64,000 bases of DNA from Pinus tabuliformis. Lineage: Eukaryota > Streptophyta > Pinopsida > Pinales > Pinaceae. The stretch lies in the NCBI GenBank assembly GCA_031772625.1, contig CM062818.1, positions 208,658,310-208,722,309 of the forward strand, given 5' to 3'. The translations under genes and the position numbers were made by a program. The notes beneath the pieces are model-generated. The model was not told where the DNA came from. It did not search any database and saw only the letters and a list, made by a program, of their open reading frames with translations. Position 1 is the first letter of the stretch, and each line of letters starts with the position of its first letter. This document shows, one piece after another, positions 1-11,994 of this stretch.

Positions 1-54
1 GAGGATTCTCTCAACAAGAGTAATTTGTGTTCAAGAGGGAGAAATAGTACCATG

Positions 55-1176
55 CATAGTATTAAAAACCGGTCAAATCGGTCGGTTCATTGGCCAAACC
101 AATCGAACCGTTGAAAAACTCAGTGAAACGCTTGATTCACCCTTTTTCTAGAAAAATTGGTCATAAACCAACCAATTTATGATGGAACCAGCCTGTTTTC
201 CCATAAACCAGTCGATTCTGTCATAAATCGACTGGTTCATTGCTAGGTCGATCACAGACCCACCAGAAGCATTCTTGGAGGCTTGTGAGGTGGTTTGGAG
301 GGAAAATAAGGGTTGTTTCCCTCCAAAAACAACCCCTCCAAGCCAATAAAAGGAGGTCTCCCCTCTCATTTTCCTTACATATCTCATTTGGAGTTGTTGT
401 GAGCTTGGAGAGTGTTGAGTTTTTGATGTAGTGGAACAACAAAGAGTTTGAGCTAAGTAGTAGCCATTATGCTTCCAAAAGCCAAGGATACTGCATGGGC
501 TCATTGTGATATGATTGATGGCAAAATAATTTGCAAATATTGCCAATAATCTATTGAAAGAGGGGGTATTAACAAGTTCAAGCAACACTTGGTTGGGATA
601 GGAGAACATGTAAAGCCATGTGGAGCACCAAATGAAGTAATCAGGCATATTAGGGTAGAATACCTTCAGAAGTTTGAGACTCAAGTCACTGAACCAACAG
701 AGAAGTTTGTGACTCAAGCAGTTGCAAAGTTTGGGAGTCCAGACTCAACCAACTACATTTGATCATGATGAGAAGTTTCAAGTGATAATGTTGATCACTA
801 ATATCATATATGTAGACTTGTAGTAGGCCAGTGGCCCCATAGTTTGTAAGCTTTGTTTTTGGACTCTATAGGCCATTTAGAGCCTCATTGATTATATATT
901 TTGTTGTTGATATGTATTGCAGTTGGTGCCATTTTGATATATTCACCTTTACATGGTATATATATGAGCAAACTTTGCATGTTTTGTGTCTATTGGTTTG
1001 AAATCACGGTTTTAAATCTTAAAAATAATTTTTTCATTAAAAATGATTTATCTCATGTATTTTTTTAAAACTGGTTCATTGAGATCTAACCAATCTCAGT
1101 TTGACTAGTTCCGGTTTAAAACTCAGGTTATTAGGTGGACCAGTCTAGATATTGAAAGTTCCAGTTTATTTTCACA
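55..1176 (+). mobile_element. Non-autonomous hAT element with BED-finger ORF (older copy)
   Basis: The left tip CATAGTATTAAAAACCGG closely matches the tips of the hAT derivative at 46926-48026, and the interior is collinear with that copy over about 1.1 kb. The body holds a promoter-like AT region, a BED zinc-finger reading frame and a long AT-rich tail. The right tip is degraded: near 1160-1176 the sequence is only a weak inverse of the left tip, and no duplication of the 8 bp before position 55 (gtaccatg) is visible there. The right boundary is therefore approximate. Orientation is given by the BED frame. Confidence 0.75.
469..762 (+). pseudogene. BED zinc-finger protein of a hAT derivative, broken by a stop
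   Basis: The reading frame starts MLPKAKDTAWAHCDM and carries the plant hAT-type BED finger: CKYC, then KQH, then a C in KPC. Codon 27, directly after the CKYCQ motif, is TAA (547-549), so the protein is truncated before the histidine. The frame is otherwise open to TGA at 760-762. The sister copy at 47316 has CAA-AAA here and is open. BED fingers of this type sit at the N terminus of hAT transposases and bind element ends. No catalytic domain follows in this copy. It is a dead copy of a finger-only gene. Confidence 0.8.
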
Positions 1177-2339
1177 TAAATTTCTAGAAATTTTAATTCA
1201 TTGTTTTCTTATCTAAATCTATATGGACTAATGTGTAATTGGAGTATTGTAGAAAAATTATTTTTATTGAATCAAGCGTAAGGGGAAGTCTTTGGGAGAC
1301 CAACCCACTCTTGAAGTGTAGAAATTTAATGTGTAGATTCAAAATTGCTCATGAAATTTACTAGATCACAAGACTTGAAGCTACTCTACTCATCTACGGA
1401 AAGCAAATCACGATCGAGAACACAAATCATTAACATGCATCAAGATTCAACGCAATTGCTCAAAACCCCTTACTATCTGTATTGCATTAATCAAAGAATA
1501 GAGAAGAAATACAATGCTTACTCAAGCCTGAGCAACCCCTGCACTAGTATAATCTATCTCACAGCCTCACGGACTGAGTCACGCAAATACTTAGTCAATT
1601 TCTCAGCCTGCCAATCTCCTATTTCCTTGCGTTGTTTGATGAGGAATTAGCCCCTATTAATTAGGGAAATTACTCATTGAGAATTGCGCAATTCCTTTAG
1701 GCCCTTCTTTGATTGCATGCACCACCTGTACAACTTGGAAAATTATACAACTAATAGTACACTACCCTTGAACTCCAATCTCAACTGGGTAACTCAAATT
1801 CTTTGCATGCATGAGTTAATTTAAGTTGATTGATCAGTTTAACTGGATGATCACTCAGTGTGAAAAAAGTTACACACCCTTGATTGAACCTCCACTAGTT
1901 CTACTAACAGTGAGAACTAGTTACACTGACAATAACACAAATTAACTGAAATAGATTGCTATAAATTAGCAACCAATCGTGTAAAACTGAACTCAAGTGT
2001 CTCCAACTCAAATTTATTGAGTTAATTGAGTGACAAGATCCATGTCACTTCAGTTAACTACCTCCAAGTATTTTACAGAAATTCAAATCCAAATTTTCTC
2101 CTAATTTAATCAAGGCAAAATTAAATTAAGAATTTCTTGCTGCATTTTCAACATGAAACACTTTCAAAGGAACTCTCATTTATTTGGATTTTCATAGTTC
2201 ATCTTATGGAAAAATGTTCTTAAAGGGATTCGTTGGACATAGCTTCTATAGAAAAAAACCATTACATAATTTAAATCTTTTCAAATAGTGATTCATCGAT
2301 TTTATATTAGCTTCTTAAGAGCATTTTTCTAAACTAAAA
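1177..2339 (-). repeat. LTR-like debris, reverse orientation (weak)
   Basis: No gene is visible. The stretch around 1490-1700 shares short blocks (ctcctatttcc, then gcccctatta-ttagg) with the LTR-like segment at 59310-60290, in the same orientation. It has the AT-rich, tract-repeated texture of an old Copia LTR read on the minus strand. The one open frame (1345-1650) has no recognisable domain. Ends and TSD were not found. Confidence 0.3.
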
Positions 2340-4437
2340 CAAGTGATGGGTTTCACCCCCATCACTTGATTTGGTTTCTTGTACACTATTTGTATTATAT
2401 TTATTTGTTTCACATATTTTCTCTACACTAATTGTCTCTTGATTTTGCAACCCTTAGTTGGAGTGTTGGTGACAAGAGCATTGAAGAGAAGTCACTCAAA
2501 CTCTAACCATTGTCTTGTAGGACCTCCCAAATTTATTCAAAGTTCGTCTTCTAGGAGGTCGTGGCCATAGAAGGCTAGCTCCTCTCTCTTGCAAAATTTC
2601 ATTCACCATTGGAGGTTAAGCTTTGGAATACCAAGAGATATTTAACTCTTTCAATCTTGAGAGCATTCTCATTGTACTTATTTTAATTTCTAATTGTATC
2701 TTTCAAGAAGGAAGTCTAGTGCTTGAAAAGCCTCTTATATTGTTAAGATTCCTCTTGAAGTTTTACTTGAGACCTTTTGGGAAAGTTTCTCATCTTTGTA
2801 ACAATCTAATAAAAAACTTAGTTTTTCTTATGAGAGTTTCACCCAAGGCATCATTTTTTCCTTATTTAGAAGAAGAAAGATGTGGGTGGATTGATCTTGC
2901 ATTGTTTTTCTTAGTTTTAATTTTTGCATGCCTTAAGAATTAACACAATCTCATCATCACAATCTAATACTAATTTTACTACTAGTTCCCATTTTATGCA
3001 TTTCAAATTTAGTTTTTAAGTACAACTTGGAATTTCACTTTTTTTGGCAACTTACTTCATTATATGCAAGCATTTCAATTTCATGTGACAACGTTAGATT
3101 TTATTAATTTGGCAATTTGCTTCATGCTGCTTCACTATAGGCTCATTTGGTTACTTGTTCATTTTTTTAAGTTATTTTCTCACTTTGCAAGCATTTTATA
3201 CTTTGAAACTTCATCCCATTTCATTGCTTTAGTTGGTAGATTAGTGATATATCATATGGCAAAGCACTTACTTTGAGCAACTTACAATCTTATGTGCTTA
3301 TCAAGTTTATGTTCTTGTGTCTAATACAATTTTGAGCAATTATCTAAATTATCTCATTGAGCATATTTCCATTTACTTAAAGCATCCCCTTTTACAAGCA
3401 TTAATAAACTTACTTGCATCTCATTTAGGCATATTAGTATAGTTGCATTTAACTTAATTTAACTCCAAGCGTAAGCTTGGTTGAAAAACATTTCTTGGGA
3501 ACCAACATAGACCCTCTTATGTGGTTAACACAGTGACCTTGCAGTCGTTAGAGCCGCAGTGCCTGGAGTGCCGAAGGCATCTGGTGTGTTGGGTAATCCA
3601 AGGGAGGTATCGTTAATATAGTCTTGGTTGTCTTTCCTTGGATCTCTTCCACAACTCACATAAGAGGCTTGTTTCAAAACAATCGAAAAACAAGTCACAT
3701 CTAGACTAGGCATTTAGATTAAAATTAACCAAGACAATTGCATTTAATCTTAGTTTAAGTGCATTTTATGCTAACACATCTTACTATTTTACTTGCAAAT
3801 TATTTCATGTACTTGTCATTGATGCAAATGTCTTAAATTGATTATCTTATTTACGCAAGTATCATCTTGTTCACTTTGCAAGTAAAGTTTAATTTGTTTC
3901 TTTTGCAAGTCACTCTATATTGTTTCCATACATGCTTTGAATTTGTGAATGATTATATATTTTGAAAGCATTTCTTGAAAACAAATTTTATATCTTGCAT
4001 GGAATATCATATCTTGCTAACATCTTTTATTTGATTGACAGAGTTACTTGTGTTTCAATTTGAAACATTTCATTTTTCTTGAGCAAGTATTATTTACTTT
4101 TAAGCAATATAAGGCACTAGTTTTATGTATGCAAATCTTTGATTCATGTATTGATGATTATATATTTCATTTCATATTGCTCATCATATTTGCTCATAAT
4201 CTTAAAAGTAATCCAAGTCACTCTAACATCTCTTAGAAACTTCACATATTTTTTTTTAACTTAGTTTTCCATTTTGGGACCACCCCCCTTAGCTAACCTA
4301 AGAGAAAGCTTAAACAGAGACAGTTGAGAATAGGTGACAGCCCCATCTCTTAAATGTGCCACCAAGCACACCTTGTGGGGTTAAGGGCTTTTCTCACTAA
4401 CTTTGGTGTGTGTGACAGGCGACAAGCAACAACACCA
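2340..4437 (+). repeat. Gypsy-type LTR remnant
   Basis: The distal part (4262-4437) shares a characteristic block with both LTRs of the Gypsy element at 37740-45558: ggaccaccccccttagctaacc, an aagcttaaac run, a gtgacagcccc motif, accttgtggggtt and ttctcactaac, ending in caaca. The preceding 1.9 kb is AT-rich with no coding sense. A perfect hairpin (aagtgatgggt / ccccatcactt) lies at 2340-2368. No TGGCGCC primer site follows the end, and Copia sequence begins almost directly, so this is a truncated or recombined LTR rather than part of an intact element. Confidence 0.5.
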
Positions 4438-4729
4438 AGTACACTTCTATTAGAATTATCGTTGCTTTTGTTAAGGAATTACATCAGATGCATGTAAAGA
4501 ACATTGCTCTCCATGAAGAAATTAAGGAATAAGTGTACATGGGACCACAACAAGGCTTTAAAGGTCATGAAGGGGTCTCTTTATTGCAAATGGAAGATTG
4601 TACCTCAGACTTGGAGTGATGGATCAAGGTTGATCCTATATGATTTGTTTTTGACAAAAGCAGGACTCGTGTGTCAAAGGGAGCAGCATTAGAAGAAAGA
4701 TTTGCTTATATAATAGAGGGAGCAATTAG

Positions 4730-5533
4730 GGCTTCCTCAAAAAGTCTTGTTTTTAGCTTCAGAGGGAGTTGACCTCTGAATTTGAGATAAAGGACCTAGA
4801 TTTGATGCAATATCTCCTTGATCAAAAGAAGTATACTATTAAGACCCCTCAAAGATTTTTGAGATGATGGACTGTCATTAAGATTGTCAAGCTAGATAGT
4901 TGATATGCTAGAAAGTTGTAGTGGCAAAGGGAGTAGCCAGGATTGCCAAAGCAAAATATGTTTTAGAAAGAGCACCCAGTTAGGATAACCAAAAAGTAGT
5001 CGACCAGCTTGTGGTTGAGCCAAGGCATGTCGCTCAACATGTGTTGAAGTACCAACATGGTACAGTCTATTATGGCACAGCCAGTTATGGTTTGAATTAT
5101 GTCTCAAAAAATTAAGTATGGTTATAGGGACACAGATTCAAATTGAGCAGAGTGCAGAAGATAGAAAGAGTTCATCAAGGTATTGCTTCAGCTTGGGCTC
5201 CGTTATGATTTCTTGGATGAGCAAGAAGCAGATATTTGTCGCGCTTAGCACTGCGAGTATATTGCAGCTTGGTTTGCGAGTTGTGAAGCAGTATAGCTTC
5301 AAAAGCTACTTGCAAGATTGTTTTGATCAAGTGAAGGTGACGACCAGCACAATGAGATCTAGTACCGAGACACGGTAAAGAAGGAAGCAATGTGGCTCCA
5401 ATACTATTCTATAGTCAAGGAGATTGTTGACAAATCCTCTATCCTGAGACGAAGTTTGTATATTTCAACGAAAATCTTGGAGTCATTGAGCATGTCTCTA
5501 AGCAAAAGGGAGTGATGAAATTGCAACATTAAG
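4730..5533 (+). pseudogene. Copia pol remnant: reverse transcriptase C-end and RNase H
   Basis: Fragments in changing frames follow the order of a Copia polyprotein C-terminus. First comes LTSEFEIKDLDLMQYLL (RT, near 4766). Then EPRHVAQHVLKYQHGT (connection, near 5020). Next is the RNase H block YCFSLGSVMISWMSKKQ followed by VALSTA (5180-5255), then YIAAWFASCEAV, and finally a C-terminal FNENLGVIEHVSK. Multiple frameshifts and stops make it non-functional. Plus-strand orientation agrees with the 3' LTR piece that begins at 6243. An upstream frame at 4504-4692 may be more of the same polyprotein but is too eroded to name. Confidence 0.8.
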
Positions 5534-6242
5534 GACAATCATTCTCCCTAGGTCAAGTTGACCAAGATTAGGGAAAATGGTGTGAATTGTTGATGTGATA
5601 GCATCAAGGACAAACATTCTCCTTGGGTCAAGCATGTTGACCTGGATTAGGGAAATGGTTCGGTAAAGGTTAGCCATTCTTCCTAGGTCAAAGATGTTGA
5701 CCAGGATTAGGAGGAGACCAGGATTAGGAGGAATGGTCCTAGAGGCCCGGAATTACTCAATTGAGTAGGTGCCTTTCAGCATCAAGCTCAAGATTACTCT
5801 CCAGACAAGTTGAGTGAGACCATTTAGCATCATCACCTAGAGTGAGGCCTTTAGATTTGGGACCAGGAGTACTCAAATGGATTGAATGTGTCCCTAGGGT
5901 TTCACTATGGGTCAAAGAGATTGACTAGGATGATGGTGAACCAAGACTAGTTTATATACGATGGGTGAGAGGTGCTAACCAAAATCATGGTCACTAGTTG
6001 ATGCTAATAATGCACCATGGGTCAGAGGTATCAACCAAGAAATATGGTCAGAGGTATCGACCTAAATTATGGTGACTAGTTGATGTTATTGATTTACCAT
6101 GGGTCAGAGTTGTTGACCAAGATTATGGTAATTGAATGATGTTGATCCTAATGATGAATTGTTATAACCTTTTCTTTGAGAAATTTGTCAACAAGAGAAC
6201 ATTTGAATACTCATTATGAAAAGCTCCCCATCTAATAGGAAG
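5534..6242 (+). repeat. Copia 3' untranslated region with imperfect direct repeats
   Basis: No coding sense. The stretch is built from degenerate repeats around 'ggtcaagttgaccaagattaggg' type phrases (split here: ggtcaag, ttgacca, agattaggg) and 'catgggtcagag..gttgaccaagattatggt'. It runs from the end of the Copia RNase H remnant to the LTR start at 6243. The bases just before the LTR (tctaataggaag) would be the decayed polypurine tract. Confidence 0.5.
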
Positions 6243-6296
6243 TGTTGAATTTTGTAGTTATGGTCAGTCTTCTAATTAATATTTTAGTCCTTGATG
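6243..6296 (+). mobile_element. Copia 3' LTR, left piece (split by the 14-kb element)
   Basis: Begins TGTTGAATTTTG after a purine-rich stretch and breaks off at 6296, exactly where the reverse Copia element begins. Its continuation is 20677-21050, so the intact LTR would have been about 430 bp. The 5-bp target duplications tgatg (6292-6296) and tgata (20672-20676) mark the break. Confidence 0.65.
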
Positions 6297-7198
6297 TGTT
6301 GATTTTCTAGTGCAATCAAGACTAGTACAATTTTTCAAACTAATAACTGCTTCCAATGACACAATTTAGAGCATTCCAATCATTAAGCATTTACACATGA
6401 AAATTTTCAACCTTTAACTTCAATAGTAGAGTAATAGAGATCATAATAAACAATGAGATGAGACACCAAATTTTAATTCAGTGACCAGGGCAAAGCCCAC
6501 AAAGAGGAAAACCCAAAAATCTTTCCTTACGAGAGAAAGTTCAATTCATCAAAATGTACATCGGAATATTCCAGTCAAAATTTCAATCTTTGACCTCAAT
6601 AGATGCCAAGTCAAATTAGTCAAAGGATTGAGAAATAATCAACACTGGTCCAAGTCAAATTTGCAACAAAGGGGCGCAATGTCATCCTAAGGCAGTTGGT
6701 CAAAGGGCTGAAATTCGACCTACAATACCACATTCAAAGTTTGGTCAAATCACAAAAGTTGACCTGCAATCAACTCTCGGTCAATGGCCCAAAAACGAAG
6801 ATAAAGTTCCGTTAAACAAAATCGATGAATTAGATAGAAACTCGGCCTCCAAAAGTAGTCAAGAACTCGATCAACAAAGAGGAACCAACCAAAGTCAATG
6901 TACGTCAAATAGAATTCAAATAGTTGGTCAATGCAAAACGAATCTTCTTCTTCTTCTCCTCCTCGGATGTGTGAACAAAACTCCTGTGTTGATCGAATGA
7001 GTTGTGATGAATGGATGCCAAATGAGGTCAATCGAATGCCAATATACATGTGTTAGGATGTGGGTTTTGACCTTCGGGTCAAACCCTTTCATTGAGTGGG
7101 GCCAACTTGTGCAAATGAGGCTCACTTAGTTAACATAAAAATATATAATTTCTGCTTTTACCAATGAAAATATTGACTGAAGCTACCAATTTTCAACA
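6297..7198 (-). repeat. 3' LTR of the reverse Copia element
   Basis: 902 bp, TG..CA ends, next to the purine tract at 7199. Matches 19759-20671 along its length. Contains a CCAGGGCAAAGCCC..GAGGAAAACCC block, the degraded form of the stem-loop shared by several LTRs in this window. Confidence 0.88.
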
Positions 7199-7211
7199 CT
7201 CCCTCTTAGTT
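7199..7211 (-). other. Polypurine tract of the reverse Copia element
   Basis: On the minus strand the 3' LTR start is preceded by a purine run ending AGAGGGAG-type sequence (plus strand ctccctcttag). The same arrangement is seen at 37581-37588 and 48903-48914. Confidence 0.75.
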
Positions 7212-7220
7212 AGGGAGGTA

Positions 7221-7224
<4 letters not shown>

Positions 7225-7258
<34 letters not shown>
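7225..7258. repeat. (TC)n microsatellite
   Basis: About 17 uninterrupted TC units immediately inside the polypurine tract of the reverse Copia element. It probably expanded from that tract. Confidence 0.95.
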
Positions 7259-7259
<1 letters not shown>

Positions 7260-7260
<1 letters not shown>

Positions 7261-8080
7261 GACCAATCCATTGGTCTCAGTAAAACCGAAGGGAGAAATT
7301 TCTCCAAATGTACAAGTCTCCTCGACCAACCCATTGGTCTCAATAAAACCCAAGGGAGAAATCAAATGTACAAGTCTCATCATAAGCAAAGATACATAGC
7401 ATCAAACTCATCCCATATGCCAAAACCCAATGGCATCAAGGTCAACACCCAAGTCACCATGGGATCAATCAATATTGTTCATGAGGCCAAACTCTCCAAC
7501 CATAAGCAATGGTTTCTCAGTCAAGCACAATGACCCAAGAGAGTAATCAAAGTCAATCTCTACAACCATCTCATTGGTCTCTCAATCAAACACCATGACT
7601 CAAATCAAGATCAAACACTCCAACCATACCAATGGTTTCTCGATCAAACCCAATGACCTAAGAGAGTACACAGGGTCCATCTCCCCGACCATAAACAAGG
7701 GGTCTCTCAATCAAGCTCAATGACCCAAGGGAGGAACCCCTTATCTCAATATCAAACTCCCTGACTATATAGTATCTCAGTGCACAACCTAAGGGATAAA
7801 TCTTGATCTTGATGTCAAAGGGGCCAATCTCCCCAACCATGTCGTCTCTCAGTCAAATGCAATGACCCAAAGGAGGGTACTCAAAATCAGTGTCCTCGTC
7901 CAAACCTATGGGTCTCTCGATCAAACACAATGACCTAAGGGATCACTTCAAGCCTCAAAACCAACCTCCCCAACCATAATGGTTTCTCAATCAAACTCAA
8001 TGACCCAAGGGAGTAACCAAAACAATCTTCCCAACCATAAACCACGATTTCTCAGCCAAGTCCAAGGAAGATTCATGACG
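7260..8080. repeat. Degenerate minisatellite in retroelement 3' region
   Basis: Irregular repeats of roughly 45-70 bp are built from the phrases 'aaccataa..atggtttctc', 'tcaatcaaac/gctcaatgac' and 'ccaaggga'. At least ten recognisable units occur, with spacing that varies. The small open frames here are by-products. It lies between the polypurine tract and the RNase H debris of the reverse Copia element. Confidence 0.75.
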
Positions 8081-8441
8081 CTATACAATCAAAACTCTCT
8101 CTCTTCAAGAGGAATTCTCAGCCACTCCAGGCTTCTCACTGAAGCAAGCAAATTTCATCTAAGACAGTGGTTTGGTCAAGACTCAAAACATCAGTAATCT
8201 GCTTATCAATAGAAACGTATGTAAGCCTCATAGCTCCTTATAGGACAACATCTCGAATATAGTGATACTTGATCTCAATGTGCTTCAACCTGTTATGAAA
8301 AACAAGATTCTCAAAAAGCTTCACACAACTTTGATTGCCACAATATATCACGGTTGATTCCAACACTTAATCAAACAATCCAACAAATAATAATAGGTTG
8401 AACAACCAACAATATACTCAGCTTTGATCGTGTGACGAAAG
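8080..8441 (-). pseudogene. Copia RNase H C-terminal remnant
   Basis: Minus-strand fragments give EYIVGCST, then NRLKHIEIKYHYIRD and MRLTYVSIDKQITDVL. This is the conserved C-terminal RNase H region of Copia polyproteins, with several frameshifts. It is continuous with 9978-10542 once the hAT element at 8450-9969 is removed: the residues just upstream (the ALSxAEAEYI motif) are split at that insertion. Confidence 0.8.
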
Positions 8442-8449
8442 TCTACATC

Positions 8450-9969
8450 ACTATTTTACAAACCGGCCGTTTCGAAACCGACTCGGCCGAGTCGAACCGT
8501 TTCAATAGCCTGAGGACTGACCCGGCCAAGTAACCGGTCCGGTTGACCGAGTCATGTGTGACTCGGTCAACCCGGCCGGGTCTGATATGACTCGGCCGAG
8601 TCACAAAGGGACGGCTGGGCAGCGTAAAAACATAAAAAAAAAAAAAAATCATTTTTTTGGTATTTTTTCAAATGTTTAATGCAGTTTATGGATTCCAAAG
8701 TGTTATAGTAATTTGCTACAAACGCTTGCTGCCATGGGTAAGCTTCCTAATCAATAATTTCTTCATGCTCGATCAGTTCTTATACTGTTTTGGTTTAGTT
8801 TTCGATTTTGGTCTAGCCAAGTTCAAGGCTCAAATATAATGTCATGTTTATTGGGTGATTGGGGCAGTCTTTAAGATTCAAATCTAACTCCATCTTTACT
8901 GGGCAACCGTGTTCTCAATTTGATTTGGGAGGTTTGTAGTTGTACTGGCTGCCATGTTTATTGGGCAACCATGGTCTCACTTTGATTTCGGACGTTTGCA
9001 TTGGCTGATTCCGAATTTTTGGTCATCTTAATTAAATCCGAATGATGGGAATCAAAGAGAAATTGTACCATGGAAATCAGAGTGAAAATTGGATCCCACT
9101 TCATGCTCAAATGTAACTCCATACTTGTTGTGCACCCATGTTCTCACTCTGATATAGGTGGTGTGTATTGGCTACTTATGAATTTTTGATCATCCTAGAG
9201 TGAAAACTGCTCACCATCTTCCTTGGGTTTTTTGTATATGCTTGCTATGGGTATCAGAGGGAAAACTGCTCACTATCTCCCTTGGGTCTTCCCTAACATT
9301 ACTCGGGTATCACCTTTTTGGCACTAGAACATAACAAATTTATGTCTGATTGTGGAAGTAGGATGACTCCATGAAAAATTGGAAGTTGGTTAAATGCTGC
9401 TAAGATATAACCAGCAGGTCTGCACAAGTTTTTTAATTTTGGAATGAATTACATATTCAGATCAAACTAATTAGTCAAATGGGTTAAAGGTCAATGAGGC
9501 TGAGTCTCATAGGTGTGCATATAAAGCCAAAGATGGATGGGATGTTTGCAGTTAAAAACCCTTTGCAGTCCTGATTCCTCCTTGAGCAGGGACTCGATGA
9601 GAGTTGTGCATAAAGATTAAACTGTTGTCTTGGAATGTGAAGAGAGATTTGTGCAGGCTGTAATTGGGAGAGTTTTTGTAGCCTCAAGCATGATGCTCCT
9701 TAATGGATTGGTTCATGAGCCTACTTTGATCATATGTTGTCTTCCATCTATATTATAATGTTGTGTGTTTGGAAACATAAATGAAAATCTTTAAAATTAT
9801 GTTTAAAATCTTTAAAATTATGTTTTTTATAAAAAAATAAATATTTAATGTATTTTTTACAACAACCGAGTCATTAAAATCAAGCTGGCCGAGTCATTAC
9901 CGTTTCGGAGTCGGAGTCGGAGTCGATCCTCGGCCGAGTCGGAGTCGGAGTCGAAGTCTTAAAACATTG
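8450..9969. mobile_element. Non-autonomous hAT element with GACTCGGCCGAGTC subterminal motifs
   Basis: Perfect 8-bp target duplication gtctacat (8442-8449 and 9970-9977). Tips are CACTATTTTACAAACC and, inward from the other end, CAATGTTTTAAGAC. The first about 150 bp and last about 75 bp are GC-rich and packed with cggccgagtc/actcggccg and ggagtc repeats. The 1.25-kb core is AT-rich with degenerate repeats of about 100 bp ('tgtttattgggcaacc..tggtctcac'). No transposase is encoded, so it must have been moved in trans. Confidence 0.9.
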
Positions 9970-9977
9970 GTCTACAT

Positions 9978-10542
9978 TCATGATATCATAATAGAGCCTA
10001 GACTAAAAACAACATCCATAAGTGCTTTTTTCCGTTTTCAGTACATTCATCCCAATCTAAATCTGCAAATCCATGCAATAGATACTTCAACGAGCTAATC
10101 AGTTGATGATACCAACTCAAAATCAAAGTCTCGCAACTTTTTCAAATTTTTCATGGGAGTGTCCATGGACTCATAGTCCACTATGCCAAACTTTTGAAGA
10201 ATCCCAACAAATATTTTATCAGTCCTTTGTCACACTTCTAATCCTAGGTAGTCATACATTAGACCAAGATCCTTCAATCAGCTCCCTCTTACACTGGACA
10301 AAGTGGTCCTCAACCCTAGTCAGAAATCAAAATCACGGGCTCATCTTCAACAACGGATCAGCATCGCTCTTTGTAGAACCAAATAGCCATCTACTTGAGC
10401 GTATCATGCATGAGGTGTTTGTCTTCATATTCTTCTCCCTCTTACTAAGGTAATCCTACACTTGACACTTCTACTCCCTCTTACTGAGGTAATCCTTCGC
10501 TTGGCACTTCTAGCCATCTTCAACTGACTTCTTTTCGGCATA
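9978..10542 (-). pseudogene. Copia reverse transcriptase / RNase H remnant
   Basis: The minus strand encodes decayed RT C-terminal sequence (FGMVDCK-like and MKNFEKL-like phrases), then SLKYLLHGFADLDWDE, the start of RNase H. The order matches the remnant at 8080-8441, which follows after the hAT insertion. Many stops and indels. Confidence 0.7.
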
Positions 10543-10550
10543 GATCAAAA

Positions 10551-11994
10551 CAGTGTTACTTGGGAGCGAGAATGAAAGCAGGGAGCGGGAGCGAAAACGG
10601 GTGGGGGAGCGACATTTTCAAAAGCTCCCAGTTTGGGAGTGAATCTCGGAGTGTTTTTTATATAATATATATATTTTTTATATTTTTATATTTTGATGCA
10701 TATATGTCAACAAAAACATGTAGAATGATGAATTAGATATAAAAAACATAAAAAAAACATAGATTGAACCATATAACAACAATCATCTAGAAGTTATAAT
10801 CTTCATCAACCATGTCCACAAGTTAGTAACATACAACATATTGAGTCATGATTCATCAATCTTAAAGTTCCAAGCTTTCAAAATTCAATATATAACATTT
10901 ATCATCATTGATCACCAAAGTTGTACTTGTAAGCTAAGTGTAACCATTACAACAAAGAATATCTAACATGAAATGAAATGTTATAAAATGAAATGAAACA
11001 ACTTTCAACTTTCATGAAGCAACATATTCATAATTCATTACCACTGAGTTATAATTGCCAACTTCAAACTTAAATTGTCATATATTGTTTAAAAATATAT
11101 CATAATAAATATGAAAGAGTCAATAGTTATAAAAACTACAAGAAACTAGAAAAGACAAGTAAATCTATTATCTATTGCTTATGCTTGGGCCTCTTGCCAC
11201 AACGAGAAATGTCTAATTTTTTAGTCTTGTTGGAAAATCAGGATCTTTATCATTAATATCACCCTCTAAGCATTAATATCCAGAGGTATCTTTGTCATTA
11301 CCTCTGTATCTGTATAGGGATCTTTGTCATTAATATCACCCTCTAAGCATTAACATAAGATAGAAAAAGCATAGCATGTCAAGTCAAGATTTTGTTTGAG
11401 TGATGCGTACATTTTTAGGAGAGTCATGGCAGAGGAGTTCGACAACCAATGTCACTAGCATCAAGGTACATAGAGGGATTGGTGCTCTTGATTAAATACG
11501 AGTTCCATACCCTAATACATGACAAAATTCAATGGAAACAATGCAACCCTGAAATCCTGAAAAACTGATAAGACTGCTGGATTTTGAATGAAATCTAAAA
11601 TTCTACTTTTTGCATATGAAATCCAATGAGGTCAGAACCACTTTCAAACATCCTGAGTCATTTCATGGTAATGTTAAAAATTTAAGTAAAAGGATGAAAA
11701 TGAAGATTAAAGAGAATGTCACTTTTACTTTAAAAATTTAACATTACCATGAATCACATATCAATAGACTTTATCATTAAGTTGCCCCACTAAAAACTTA
11801 TTTGTTTCTTTGAAAAACAATTGCATATGGAACATCATTGCAAAAACAAAATTGCAAAAAGGCAAAATGCTCCCAAAATCGCTCCCTTTTCGGGAGCGAT
11901 TTCAGGAGCGCGCTCCTGACCTGCTCCCGAGTCGCTCCTGCCCGGAGCGCGGATTGGGAGTGGGATCGGGGGGACGCGCTCCCCCGCAACTATG
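10551..11994. mobile_element. Non-autonomous hAT element with GGGAGCG subterminal motifs
   Basis: Perfect 8-bp target duplication gatcaaaa (10543-10550 and 11995-12002). Tips are CAGTGTTACTTGGGAGCG and, from the other end, CATAGTTGCGGGGGAGCG (14 of 18 match). Both ends carry clustered gggagcg / cgctccc motifs. The AT-rich middle has no coding sense. Small frames near 11798-12079 come from the GC-rich end and are not genes. Confidence 0.92.

Noticed and set aside
148..717. 189-codon open frame on the minus strand
   Set aside because: It is the antisense of the hAT derivative carrying the BED-finger frame; the same antisense frame is seen at 47322-47561. No domain of its own.
6750..7125. Minus-strand open frames of 65-99 codons in an LTR
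   Set aside because: They lie inside the 3' LTR of the reverse Copia element; the partner LTR has only fragments in the same place.
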